Below, one piece after another: positions 1-8,244 of a stretch of 64,000 nt of DNA; the stretch's first letter is position 1, and each line of letters starts with the position of its first letter. The stretch comes from Pleionea sediminis (GTDB lineage: Bacteria > Pseudomonadota > Gammaproteobacteria > Enterobacterales > Kangiellaceae), in NCBI RefSeq assembly GCF_007570825.1, contig NZ_SUNB01000005.1, positions 186,001 to 250,000 of the forward strand. Direction: 5' to 3'. The translations under genes and the position numbers were made by a program. The notes under the pieces were generated by a model. That model ran no database searches, was not told the origin of the DNA, and saw nothing but the letters and a program-made list of their open reading frames with translations.

Positions 1-2
1 AT

Positions 3-2036
3 TGGAGCGTTCCAAAGTCAATCGCCAATATGTATTGGGATGATAAGGATACATTGGTTGATGGTCTTCCTTTCTATGTGCGCTACCCGATTGCCGAACG
101 TCCGTTATTAGACGCGACAGGTAACGATTATAATCCAGGTGAATTAGTTAAAGGTGCTTACCCTTGGGTGAGTCGAGATGGCTCCGAGTTATTTTTCCAA
201 GCTTCACGAGAGGGCGTAAGTGCCCGAAGAACGGCGACGACAGTAGTTGGGCGATGGACAGGTTGGACTTTTCGACATATTGATGGGCCAATCAATCCAA
301 TGCGCGGTAAAAGCCGACTCTTCTTATCTTCTCCAGGAGCTTTTACGACCATGTGGGCTCCGTTCAAAGACGTCGATGATTTGAAAATTCCTTATTCTTT
401 ACGGGGACCGGTCTATCCAATTATTGGAAGTAACTCGCGTGATTATTCTGAAGTAGGATTCAACGATTATCTCGACGGCAATTTTATTCTTTATTATGGA
501 ATGAATGAGCAAGTCAATCGTGCCGGAAGTTATCAAGTTAATAAAACCAATGATACGTCGGGCAACTTTAATAATGGGGAGTTAATTGGCGCAAAATTTC
601 CGCTTGAGTTTAATGAGCAAGATGAAATTGTTGGCCGTTATGGACAGGCGATTTATTTTAACGGCGGTGACTATATCCAGGTAACAAAAAATAGAGGTTG
701 GAGTTCTTTAGCGAATGGCTTCACTATCGACTTTTGGGTAAAGAAAGTTAATGGTAGTGGTACAATTCAATTATTTAATATGCAAGATGGAATTTCGGTA
801 TCGCTTGCCAATGGTAGCAATTTAAAGGCTGAAATATGGGATTCTGAAGGTAGCTCTCAACGATTAACTGGTCCATCGATAACCACCAACGAATGGCAAC
901 ATGTTGCATTAACTTTTGATGCAACAACAAAGGAAATGAAACTTTATTTAAATGGCATGACTCGTGCCGAACAAATTGCATCTAATTTTGGGGCGTTAAA
1001 CACTACCGGACAAGTCAGAGTTGGTCCTCAGAACTCAAGTGGCTTGTTACTATTAGATGAAGTGAAAGTGTCGAATGTTAAGCGTTTAAACTATGAAATT
1101 GGTTACTATGCAAACGTAGATATTCATAGTGAAGCGAGTTCCACTCTTAAGGCAATGATTCCCTCGCATTTGCAGTCATTAAGCGGGCAGGCTATTTCAA
1201 TCGACAATTTCAGTGAATCAGCAGCGGAGTTAGGTGAAGATTTATTTAATGACGTTATGCTGTCTAAAAATCGAGAGACTTCATGCGCAACCTGTCATGA
1301 TCCAGAAAGAAACTTTACCGATGGACTCGCAATTGCTGAGGGCAATGAACCAACGGATGCTGGTGTTAGAAATACGCCAACTTTATTAAACCGATTGTTT
1401 TCGACATTTCAAGGTTGGAGTGGAAGTGCGGGTAGTTTAGATCGACAAGCGTCAATACCCATTCAGGCTGAGCATGAAATGAACTTACCGATGAATGAAT
1501 TGATTTCACGTTTAAGCACAGAAGGTGAGTATGCATCGCGTTTTCAAAGTGTTTTTGGTGAAGGACCGAGCGAACAAACGATCAATTCTGCTTTAGCGAG
1601 TTTCCAGGCGATTCAGTTTTCGCCAAGAACTCGCGTTGATGATTTTAAAGCTGGTGATCGTTCTGCATTAACTGATTCAGAATACCGAGGTTTCTTGTTA
1701 TTTGAAGGTAAAGCGCGTTGCAGTGGTTGTCACTCCGGTGATAACTTTACCGATGAAAGTTTTCGTAGTACAGGTCTGGTAACGAGCGATGATATTGGTC
1801 GCGCTGAAATGACGTCTCGAGATCGCGATTTCAAATTATTTAAAGTGCCGACTTTAAGAGGTATCAGCCAAACTGCGCCTTACATGCATAATGGTAGCAT
1901 TGCGACTTTACGAGAAGTGCTTGATGCCTATAATGAGGGCTCAAATGAGCAGGTCGTAATCGATACCGATATTAAGCCATTAGAACTGACCGACAGTGAA
2001 ATCACTGACTTGCTCAACTTCTTGAATGCTTTGTAA
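3..2036 (+). CDS. LamG / MauG-type dihaem cytochrome c peroxidase-like protein (5' partial)
   Basis: The frame is open to the left edge (codons from base 3, first ATG at base 30), so the N-terminus is missing. Counting from that ATG, a LamG/concanavalin-like beta-sandwich spans about residues 188-365. A MauG/dihaem cytochrome c peroxidase domain spans about 385-668, with two haem c sites: CATCH near 417 and CSGCH near 562, each followed by a NFTD stretch. TAPYMHNGS near the C-terminus is typical of the family. Such proteins are periplasmic or exported redox enzymes that reduce peroxide or oxidise a partner protein. Residues 1-150 match no domain I recognise. The fusion of a glycan/ligand-binding sandwich to MauG suggests a surface or secreted enzyme (inference). 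A terminator follows the stop codon. Confidence 0.85.
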   Translation, partial: WSVPKSIANMYWDDKDTLVDGLPFYVRYPIAERPLLDATGNDYNPGELVKGAYPWVSRDGSELFFQASREGVSARRTATTVVGRWTGWTFRHIDGPINPMRGKSRLFLSSPGAFTTMWAPFKDVDDLKIPYSLRGPVYPIIGSNSRDYSEVGFNDYLDGNFILYYGMNEQVNRAGSYQVNKTNDTSGNFNNGELIGAKFPLEFNEQDEIVGRYGQAIYFNGGDYIQVTKNRGWSSLANGFTIDFWVKKVNGSGTIQLFNMQDGISVSLANGSNLKAEIWDSEGSSQRLTGPSITTNEWQHVALTFDATTKEMKLYLNGMTRAEQIASNFGALNTTGQVRVGPQNSSGLLLLDEVKVSNVKRLNYEIGYYANVDIHSEASSTLKAMIPSHLQSLSGQAISIDNFSESAAELGEDLFNDVMLSKNRETSCATCHDPERNFTDGLAIAEGNEPTDAGVRNTPTLLNRLFSTFQGWSGSAGSLDRQASIPIQAEHEMNLPMNELISRLSTEGEYASRFQSVFGEGPSEQTINSALASFQAIQFSPRTRVDDFKAGDRSALTDSEYRGFLLFEGKARCSGCHSGDNFTDESFRSTGLVTSDDIGRAEMTSRDRDFKLFKVPTLRGISQTAPYMHNGSIATLREVLDAYNEGSNEQVVIDTDIKPLELTDSEITDLLNFLNAL

Positions 2037-2058
2037 GCTTGAGTTTTCTAGTGAGAAG

Positions 2059-2082
2059 AAGGCCCGTATAGCGGGCCTTTTT
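2059..2082 (+). terminator. Rho-independent terminator
   Basis: An 8-bp GC-rich stem (AAGGCCCG/CGGGCCTT) with a 5-nt loop is followed by a T run. It lies 23 bases after the stop of the MauG-type gene and just before the end of the convergent methyltransferase gene. Confidence 0.85.
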
Positions 2083-2094
2083 AGTGGCTGGTTT

Positions 2095-2820
2095 TTAACC
2101 TTTTACAAAAACATAAACGAAGCGATTGGTTTTTCTGCGCAAATCTTTTTCAAAAACACTGACGTTCATGGGGTCGTTTGTATTAACTAATACATCGGAA
2201 GAATTTATTAGTTTAAATCCACTTTCTTCTAGTTGTTTTCTCGCAAAAACGCTTTCGATGCGATGCAGGTTTTGAGCGTCGTTTTTGCCACGTCCTGGTA
2301 AACTCTCATGATCGATAATTAATAGCTTTCCGCCAGGTTTTAATGCTTTATAAAGTTGAGGAATCGCTTTATCAAAAGTCACGTCCCAGCCGTTATCTTT
2401 ATAAAATAAATCGTGAAAGCCTAAAACAAAAAAGACACTGTCATATTTGGCGCTTCCTAACTTAAAATTATCGACCTCACTGATTATTTTAGAAACATTA
2501 TTAAGTCGATTGTTTGCTAGCCTTTTTTCGAGCTCTTTACCAATATAGGGTAGGTAGGCTTTATTGTTATGAAGTGTCACAGAGCCGGATGGTCCAACTG
2601 CTCGAGAAATCAATTCTGAGTAGTAACCTCCACCACCAAGAAAATCGAGTACCGAGTCACCAGGTTTAACTCCAACCAGTTCAATGATTTTCTCAGGATG
2701 GCTTGTTTTGTCGCGAGTTAAATCTTCTGGAGAGCGGAGAGTTAAATCAATGGCTGAAGCATTAACGGCGGCGAAGAGCAAGACCAATACTAAAGGAGAG
2801 AGGCGTTTAGATTTTTTCAT
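2095..2820 (-). CDS. exported class I SAM-dependent methyltransferase-like protein
   Basis: 241 aa. Residues 1-23 form a typical Sec signal peptide (KKSKR, hydrophobic core, ASA cleavage site). The rest is a Rossmann-type methyltransferase fold: motif I is VLDFLGGGGYYSELIS near residue 57, and ALKPGGKLLIIDHE near 160 is the usual post-motif region. It resembles the predicted exported methyltransferases of the COG4798 group. Motif I carries GGGG where cytoplasmic enzymes usually have E/DxGxGxG, so catalysis is plausible but not assured. SAM is not known to be supplied to the periplasm, so its role is unclear. It is convergent with the MauG-type gene and appears monocistronic. Confidence 0.75.
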   Translation of the reverse strand: MKKSKRLSPLVLVLLFAAVNASAIDLTLRSPEDLTRDKTSHPEKIIELVGVKPGDSVLDFLGGGGYYSELISRAVGPSGSVTLHNNKAYLPYIGKELEKRLANNRLNNVSKIISEVDNFKLGSAKYDSVFFVLGFHDLFYKDNGWDVTFDKAIPQLYKALKPGGKLLIIDHESLPGRGKNDAQNLHRIESVFARKQLEESGFKLINSSDVLVNTNDPMNVSVFEKDLRRKTNRFVYVFVKG

Positions 2821-3128
2821 GTAGAATCCTCGGTAAGTGAATTTGAAGTGATTCTACTCGATATCATCTTTTCCTGATCTTTAATAAAGCCTCATAGATG
2901 TAACCAGGTATTAGACTATTTAAATTTTATTCAATCTAGAATGAGCATCTATTTATAATAAATCAGTCACTTAGCTGTCGTTTTTAATGCTGATATCGAA
3001 TTGGGCTATGGAACGGGATGAGTTTGAATCTCGGTCATCTAGAGTGACGCGAAAACATTAATTTTTCAGTGTTTGATATAATGTTCGTCTAAACTAAAGG
3101 TTACTCTTGGCATTCCATGGAGACGCCT
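2821..3128. other. intergenic region with extended -10 promoter
   Basis: This divergent spacer separates the methyltransferase and HD-GYP genes. The only clear element is TGATATAAT at 3074-3082, an extended -10 box reading rightward, about 47 bases before the HD-GYP start. The -35 region is poor. No other gene is visible. Confidence 0.5.
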
Positions 3129-4259
3129 ATGAATCGAAAGCAGGAGTCGCTTCAAGCTTTATCCCAAAGCGGAACGGTCAATGAAAAATTATCCGTTCTA
3201 CATAAGACAGTGAAAGAACAACATCCGTTTGTAGCTAGAATTGCTGTTGCTTTGTACGATACTTCAACGGGAAGTGTTCGAACGTTTGCTTATAGTAGTG
3301 ATGATAGAACACCGTTAAAGCATTATGAGACTCAATTGGAAAACTGTCATTCGTTAAAAAAAGTGGCCGAATCAAAATCGCCACGTGTAATAAATGACTT
3401 AACTACTTATCAGTTGGATTCTAAAAATGAACATTCTAAAACGTTAGTGAATGCTGGGTTCGAGTCCAGCTATACGTTACCTATGATTTGGGAAAATTAT
3501 TTTTTCGGATTTATTTTCTTTAATGCTAAAGAGAAAAACGTATTCCATGATCGAGTATTATCTGACTTAGATATGATTGGACATATGATTACGTTGATAG
3601 TGTTTAACGAACGTTCCAGGGTAAGAACATTATTAGCAACCATTAAATCCGCTTTAGATATTACCCACTCAAGGGATCCAGAGACGGGAAATCATATTGA
3701 GCGAATGTCACGTTATGCAAGAATAATTGCCAGAGAAGTGGCTGTACAATATCAATTGGACGATGCTTTTGTTGAACATGTCTACTTGTTTGCACCATTG
3801 CACGATATTGGCAAAGTTAAAATACCAGATAGTATCTTGCTGAAGAATGATAAATTAACTGAGAGTGAATTTGAAGTTATGCGAACGCACTCAGAGGCTG
3901 GCAAAAAGCTCGTGGAGAAGTTACTTGATAATTATGGACTATCCGGCGTAACCCACATTGATATGCTGAAAAATATTGTACTTTACCATCATGAAGCGAT
4001 TGACGGATCGGGCTACCCTAGCCACTTAAAAGGATCGCAAATACCGCTCGAGTCGAGAGTCGTCACTGTAGCCGACATTTTTGATGCACTCACCAGTGAG
4101 CGTCCCTATAAAAAAGCATGGACTAATGACGAAGCTTTTAAAAAGTTAGATGAGTTAGCAAAAGATAAAGTGGATCCTGACTGTGTTGCAGCTTTAAAAA
4201 AGCATCGTGATAAAGTGGAACAGATTCAAAAACATTTTCAGGAAAATCCTTTCGGTTAA
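3129..4259 (+). CDS. GAF-HD-GYP cyclic di-GMP phosphodiesterase
   Basis: 376 aa from the ATG at 3129, which has GGAG six bases upstream; an ATG four codons earlier (3117) lacks a well-placed ribosome site. The N-terminal GAF-like sensor covers about residues 20-165. The HD-GYP domain covers about 170-355, with HDIGK for the metal site and HHEAIDGSGYP for the GYP motif, so the key residues for c-di-GMP hydrolysis are present. There is no membrane segment, so it is cytosolic and probably senses a small molecule through GAF. The PilZ protein at 43.8 kb is a second c-di-GMP component in this window. Confidence 0.88.
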   Translation: MNRKQESLQALSQSGTVNEKLSVLHKTVKEQHPFVARIAVALYDTSTGSVRTFAYSSDDRTPLKHYETQLENCHSLKKVAESKSPRVINDLTTYQLDSKNEHSKTLVNAGFESSYTLPMIWENYFFGFIFFNAKEKNVFHDRVLSDLDMIGHMITLIVFNERSRVRTLLATIKSALDITHSRDPETGNHIERMSRYARIIAREVAVQYQLDDAFVEHVYLFAPLHDIGKVKIPDSILLKNDKLTESEFEVMRTHSEAGKKLVEKLLDNYGLSGVTHIDMLKNIVLYHHEAIDGSGYPSHLKGSQIPLESRVVTVADIFDALTSERPYKKAWTNDEAFKKLDELAKDKVDPDCVAALKKHRDKVEQIQKHFQENPFG

Positions 4260-4702
4260 AGATTGTTTTTAGCATGATTAAAACGGATTATATGCCTGAC
4301 TGACTTTTCACTTCTAACTGTAAATCATATTAATGTGTTTTAGATTTGTTTACCTTTGCCTGGTGAAAAATCAATCTCTCTGGTTATACGATCCGCAATG
4401 AAACCGTAAGCGATTTGTAAGTAAGTTTGTTGTTGATCGTTCTCTGAAGACCAAATACTCGCAATTTAGATTCTCCTGATATTCAATTAACCTATTGAAA
4501 AATAACAATAATTGTAAGTGGTAAGATGAGGTCAGTTAGCTTATCAATTGGAAATCAAAATAAAACCCCCATTTCATAATCCCTTTAAGAAGAAATTCTG
4601 TTTGCAATTCTTGGCAAGTTTTTTACCATTTTACGAGATTTTTTAGTATGGTATGCGGTCAAAATAATTTGTACATGAAGTTTAGGTTTATCAGGAGGTA
4701 AG
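4260..4702. other. intergenic region, no gene seen
   Basis: AT-rich non-coding spacer between two rightward genes. No convincing terminator follows the HD-GYP gene and no ORF has coding character. The last 90 bases should hold the promoter of the M13 peptidase; a TTTACC...TAGTAT pair at about 4622-4649 is only a weak match. Confidence 0.4.
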
Positions 4703-6823
4703 ATGAGAAAGTCATTAGTAGCGCTGGGTGTAGCCGCCGCTCTTGGATTAACAGCTTGCAGTCAATCAGATGATTCGTCTGATGAGAGTGTGGCAAAAGC
4801 GAAAAGCGTTAAAACCGTCCCAGAAAAAGCTGATTCAAAAACAAAAACGGAAGACTCTCAAGGCAAGGCCGAGATGGGAAGTTTCGGTGTCGAGTTAGAT
4901 GCTCGAGACTTAAGTGTTAAGCCGGGTGACGATTTCTTTATGTATGCTGGCGGAACCTGGTATAAAAACTTTGAAATGCCCGCGGATAAAACTCGATTTG
5001 GAGCTTTCGATAAACTGGCCGATCGCAGTGAAGCGCAAGTCAAAGCCATAATTGATGATCTTGCCGATAAAAAAGATCTCAAGGGTGAGGCGAAGTTAGT
5101 AGCTGATTTTTATAATGCTTATATGGATGTCGAAGCCATCAATAAAAAAGGTATTACTCCTATTAAGCCGGTTTTAGATTCCATTACTAACATCAAAGAT
5201 GTTGCTGGTTTAACCTCAACGTTCGGAAAAGCTTGGTTGGAGAATAGCGAGTCTCCACTGTCTGGCGGTATGTGGTTTAATCGTAAAAATCCTGATCAAT
5301 ATCAGTTCACTTTAGGAGCAAGTGGTTTAGGAATGCCAGATCGCTCTTATTATTTGGAAGACGGTGAGCGTTTCGCAAAATACAGAGATGAATATGTAAA
5401 ACACATCGCTCAAATGCTTGAGTTTGCTGGTGAAGACAAAGCTCAAGAAAAAGCTCAAGCTATTTTAGATTTGGAAACAAAAATAGCAGAAGCACATTGG
5501 CCACGAGAAAAACGTCGAGACCGAGATTTAACTCTGAATCAATTTGATCGTTCTGAGTTTGAAAAAGAATTTTCAGGATTTGACTGGAGTGCCTTTTTTA
5601 AATCATCGGGCTTTAAAATTCCTCATATCAATGTCTCTCAGCCAGAGCCAGTAAAGAAAGTTATAGAGCTCATTAATAATGAGCCGCTGGACGTTTGGAA
5701 AAGCTATTTGACGTATCACACGATCAGTAATAATGCGTCACTATTGTCTGAAGATATTTACAAAACAAACTTTGAATTCTTCGGAAAAACGTTACGCGGT
5801 CAACAAGAACCTCGTCCTCGATGGAAACGGGCTATCAGTCAAATGTCGGGAACCGAGTCACTCGGATTTGCAATTGGCAAAGTTTATGTCGATCGTTATT
5901 TTCCTGAGTCATCGAAAGAACAAATGTCTGAGCTTGTCGAAAATCTTCGGACTGCTTTAGGTGAGCGTATTGAAAACTTGGACTGGATGGGAGAGGAAAC
6001 TAAAGTTAATGCGCTGGAGAAGCTAAAAGCATTCCGCCCTAAAATTGGCTATCCTGACGAGTGGCCTTCGCTTGATGGATTAGAAATTACATCTTCGGAT
6101 TTAATGAAGAATGTTCGTAATTTAAGACAGTTTTTCCAGGAGAAAGAAGTTGCACGTGAGTTAGAAAAAACGGATCGAGAGCGTTGGGGTATGGTGCCGC
6201 AACGAGTGAATGCCTACTATAACAGTTCATTCAACGAGATTGTTTTTCCTGCTGCAATATTACAGCCTCCGTTTTTCGATCCGAATGCTGATCCTGCGGT
6301 GAACTACGGTGCGATCGGTGCTGTGATAGGTCACGAAATGGGACACGGTTTTGATGATCAAGGCTCTAAATCGGACGCGAAAGGTATTCAAAGAAATTGG
6401 TGGACGGACGAAGATCGTGCCGCGTTTGAGAAAAAGGCAGATATGCTAGCTGAGCAATACAGCCAATATGAGCCTATCGAAGGTAATTTTGTGAATGGCC
6501 GTAATAGTTTGGGTGAGAATATCGGAGATGTCGGTGGGCTTTCAATGGCCTATCATGCTTATAAACTCAGTTTGAATGGCAAAGAAGCACCGGTTATTGA
6601 AGGGCTTACTGGTGATCAACGTTTCTTCCTTGCTTGGGCGCAAGTATGGCGAGAAAAACGAACAGAAGAATCTATGCTTTCGCAATTGCGAGCGGGAACG
6701 CATGCTCCTGGGCGTTTTAGAGCTCTAGCGCCACGTAATCACGATGCCTGGTATAAAGCATTTGATGTTAAACCAGAAGATGATTTGTACTTACCACCCG
6801 AGAAACGCGTAAAAATTTGGTAA
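4703..6823 (+). CDS. M13 (neprilysin/PepO-like) zinc metallopeptidase lipoprotein
   Basis: 706 aa. The N-terminus is a lipoprotein signal ending in LTAC, with Cys19 the predicted lipidation site. A Ser/Lys/Asp-rich linker follows, then the M13 N-terminal domain (about 65-450) and catalytic domain. The zinc site HEMGH is at 544-548 and the third ligand lies in ENIGD from residue 605. The conserved NAYYNSSFNEIVFPA is also present. The length is normal for the family. It is expected to cleave oligopeptides in the periplasm or at the cell surface. An excellent AGGAGGT site precedes the ATG. The gene is monocistronic and ends at a bidirectional terminator. Confidence 0.95.
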   Translation: MRKSLVALGVAAALGLTACSQSDDSSDESVAKAKSVKTVPEKADSKTKTEDSQGKAEMGSFGVELDARDLSVKPGDDFFMYAGGTWYKNFEMPADKTRFGAFDKLADRSEAQVKAIIDDLADKKDLKGEAKLVADFYNAYMDVEAINKKGITPIKPVLDSITNIKDVAGLTSTFGKAWLENSESPLSGGMWFNRKNPDQYQFTLGASGLGMPDRSYYLEDGERFAKYRDEYVKHIAQMLEFAGEDKAQEKAQAILDLETKIAEAHWPREKRRDRDLTLNQFDRSEFEKEFSGFDWSAFFKSSGFKIPHINVSQPEPVKKVIELINNEPLDVWKSYLTYHTISNNASLLSEDIYKTNFEFFGKTLRGQQEPRPRWKRAISQMSGTESLGFAIGKVYVDRYFPESSKEQMSELVENLRTALGERIENLDWMGEETKVNALEKLKAFRPKIGYPDEWPSLDGLEITSSDLMKNVRNLRQFFQEKEVARELEKTDRERWGMVPQRVNAYYNSSFNEIVFPAAILQPPFFDPNADPAVNYGAIGAVIGHEMGHGFDDQGSKSDAKGIQRNWWTDEDRAAFEKKADMLAEQYSQYEPIEGNFVNGRNSLGENIGDVGGLSMAYHAYKLSLNGKEAPVIEGLTGDQRFFLAWAQVWREKRTEESMLSQLRAGTHAPGRFRALAPRNHDAWYKAFDVKPEDDLYLPPEKRVKIW

Positions 6824-6837
6824 TTTAAATGTGCAAT

Positions 6838-6866
6838 AAAAAAGCCGGCATATGCCGGCTTTTTTA
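6838..6866. terminator. bidirectional Rho-independent terminator
   Basis: Near-perfect palindrome (AAAAGCCGGCA/TGCCGGCTTTT) flanked by A and T runs, between the convergent M13 peptidase gene and the unknown secreted-protein gene. Confidence 0.92.
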
Positions 6867-6891
6867 TTGGACGAAATGAATCGTTGGTCAA

Positions 6892-7890
6892 TTACATATT
6901 GTCGAGTTGATTGACAATTTGATTGTACTCTTTGCCTTTAATTTGATCTTTGTATTGTTGAACCAGTTGATTGCGCTTTCTCATTGAAAGACGAGACGCT
7001 AAATTGCGGCCCATATCGGCGATATGGAAGAAATAGTTTCGACCTGAAATACGGTCGTAAACAATGTAAGTACAACTTCCACGTGTGTATCCAAATGACG
7101 CATCATCTTTTGGCTGTAATTCGATGAGTGATTTCATTGCGACATCGTTATTGACTTCAGATTTCTCTACACCGTCTTTGCGAATGATAATGTCATCACA
7201 TCGGCCTGTAGGGTAGCGCAATTGAATATTTCTTGATATGTAGCTATTCGCTTGGCTGCCTAACTCGGTTAGTTTTTGATGCAAAGAGTTCGCAATGGCA
7301 ACAACATAAGCATGATCAATTTCACCCTGCAATTCTTTTTCAACAAAAACAGCAATTGTTAATGCCGCTGCTAACGAATAGCTGCCTGTCAGTAAGTAGG
7401 CATTGTCATTATAACTATCACGATAGGCGCGATGGTTTTTCAATGAGGTTGCATAATTAATTAACAGTGGAAGAATCGACAAGTCAGGTGAATCGTCTTG
7501 TGCAGATGCATTGTAATATTCCATCATGTCTTGAAATGAGAGCAGTTCACTTTTCGCATCTTCGACATCGCTGGTTAAAACAACTTCGCGAACAATATTT
7601 TCGATTTGTTGTAATGATTGCTCATGCAATAAAACGTAGTCAGGGCCGCCAGATCCAAACAGTGCGTCTTTAATAAATGATTTAACGCCATTAACAATAG
7701 CGCTTTTTGCTCCGGATAAAATCCAACCGCCAACTGTTGACATGGTAATGGGATCAACAACTGATTGTTGTTCCATCAAAACATGATTGACACTGTGTTT
7801 TTCAGTGGCGATCTCTGGAACTTCTTCAAGTTTTTTTGCAGAAGTTAGTGTACTAAAAACTAAAGCAGAACAAACCAATAAATGTTTCAT
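6892..7890 (-). CDS. secreted protein of unknown function, helical N-terminal domain
   Basis: 332 aa, not recognised. A Sec signal peptide covers residues 1-18. A glycine/alanine-rich amphipathic stretch follows (GGWILSGAKSAIVNGVKSF, about 54-72). A mostly helical region runs to about 215, including the hydrophobic helix SLAAALTIAVFVEKE. The C-terminal part is probably mixed alpha/beta and contains GRCDD and GSCTYIVYD, whose two cysteines could form a disulphide. The amphipathic helix followed by a helical bundle recalls pore-forming toxins, but I see no diagnostic motif and do not claim that function. AAGGAGA precedes the ATG. It stands alone between two terminators. Confidence 0.75.
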   Translation of the reverse strand: MKHLLVCSALVFSTLTSAKKLEEVPEIATEKHSVNHVLMEQQSVVDPITMSTVGGWILSGAKSAIVNGVKSFIKDALFGSGGPDYVLLHEQSLQQIENIVREVVLTSDVEDAKSELLSFQDMMEYYNASAQDDSPDLSILPLLINYATSLKNHRAYRDSYNDNAYLLTGSYSLAAALTIAVFVEKELQGEIDHAYVVAIANSLHQKLTELGSQANSYISRNIQLRYPTGRCDDIIIRKDGVEKSEVNNDVAMKSLIELQPKDDASFGYTRGSCTYIVYDRISGRNYFFHIADMGRNLASRLSMRKRNQLVQQYKDQIKGKEYNQIVNQLDNM

Positions 7891-8244
7891 AATTAAAAAT
7901 CTCCTTTAAAAATAAGAATAAAAAATGCACATTGATTTATCTAATCGTCCGTAACGTGCAGGCTGCAATCTATTGATCTCTTTCGATCAACTCAATATCA
8001 AAAGGTTAAAATACGGAGCAAGTTCATCAATAAGTGCTTATATATGTCTAAAGGAGATATTGGTGAGTTCAAATATAAACCAAGTTTATACTGAGCTTTG
8101 ATTTTAAGAATAAGAGAAGTGTTAATAAAGGATGAAAGAATAAACAATTAACAAAGAAAGGATACTTTAAAAATTAAAAATTAATTGTTTTGCGTATAAA
8201 AAAAAGCCCGCTTTTGCGGGCTTTAAATCTGTATTAGCTTAGTA
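7891..8244. other. intergenic region
   Basis: Upstream region of the unknown secreted-protein gene (right to left) and downstream region of the M36 protease. It contains the M36 terminator and an isolated dyad (TTGATC-N6-GATCAA, 7973-7990) about 83 bases before the secreted-protein ATG. No gene is visible. Confidence 0.45.
8197..8224 (-). terminator. Rho-independent terminator of the M36 protease gene
   Basis: Stem AAAGCCCGC/GCGGGCTTT with a TTTT loop. The long A run on its left becomes a U run on the minus transcript, so it serves the leftward M36 gene. Confidence 0.88.

Noticed and set aside
7973-7990. TTGATC-N6-GATCAA dyad considered as an FNR box
   Set aside because: FNR sites need TTGAT-N4-ATCAA; here the equivalent spacing is eight bases.
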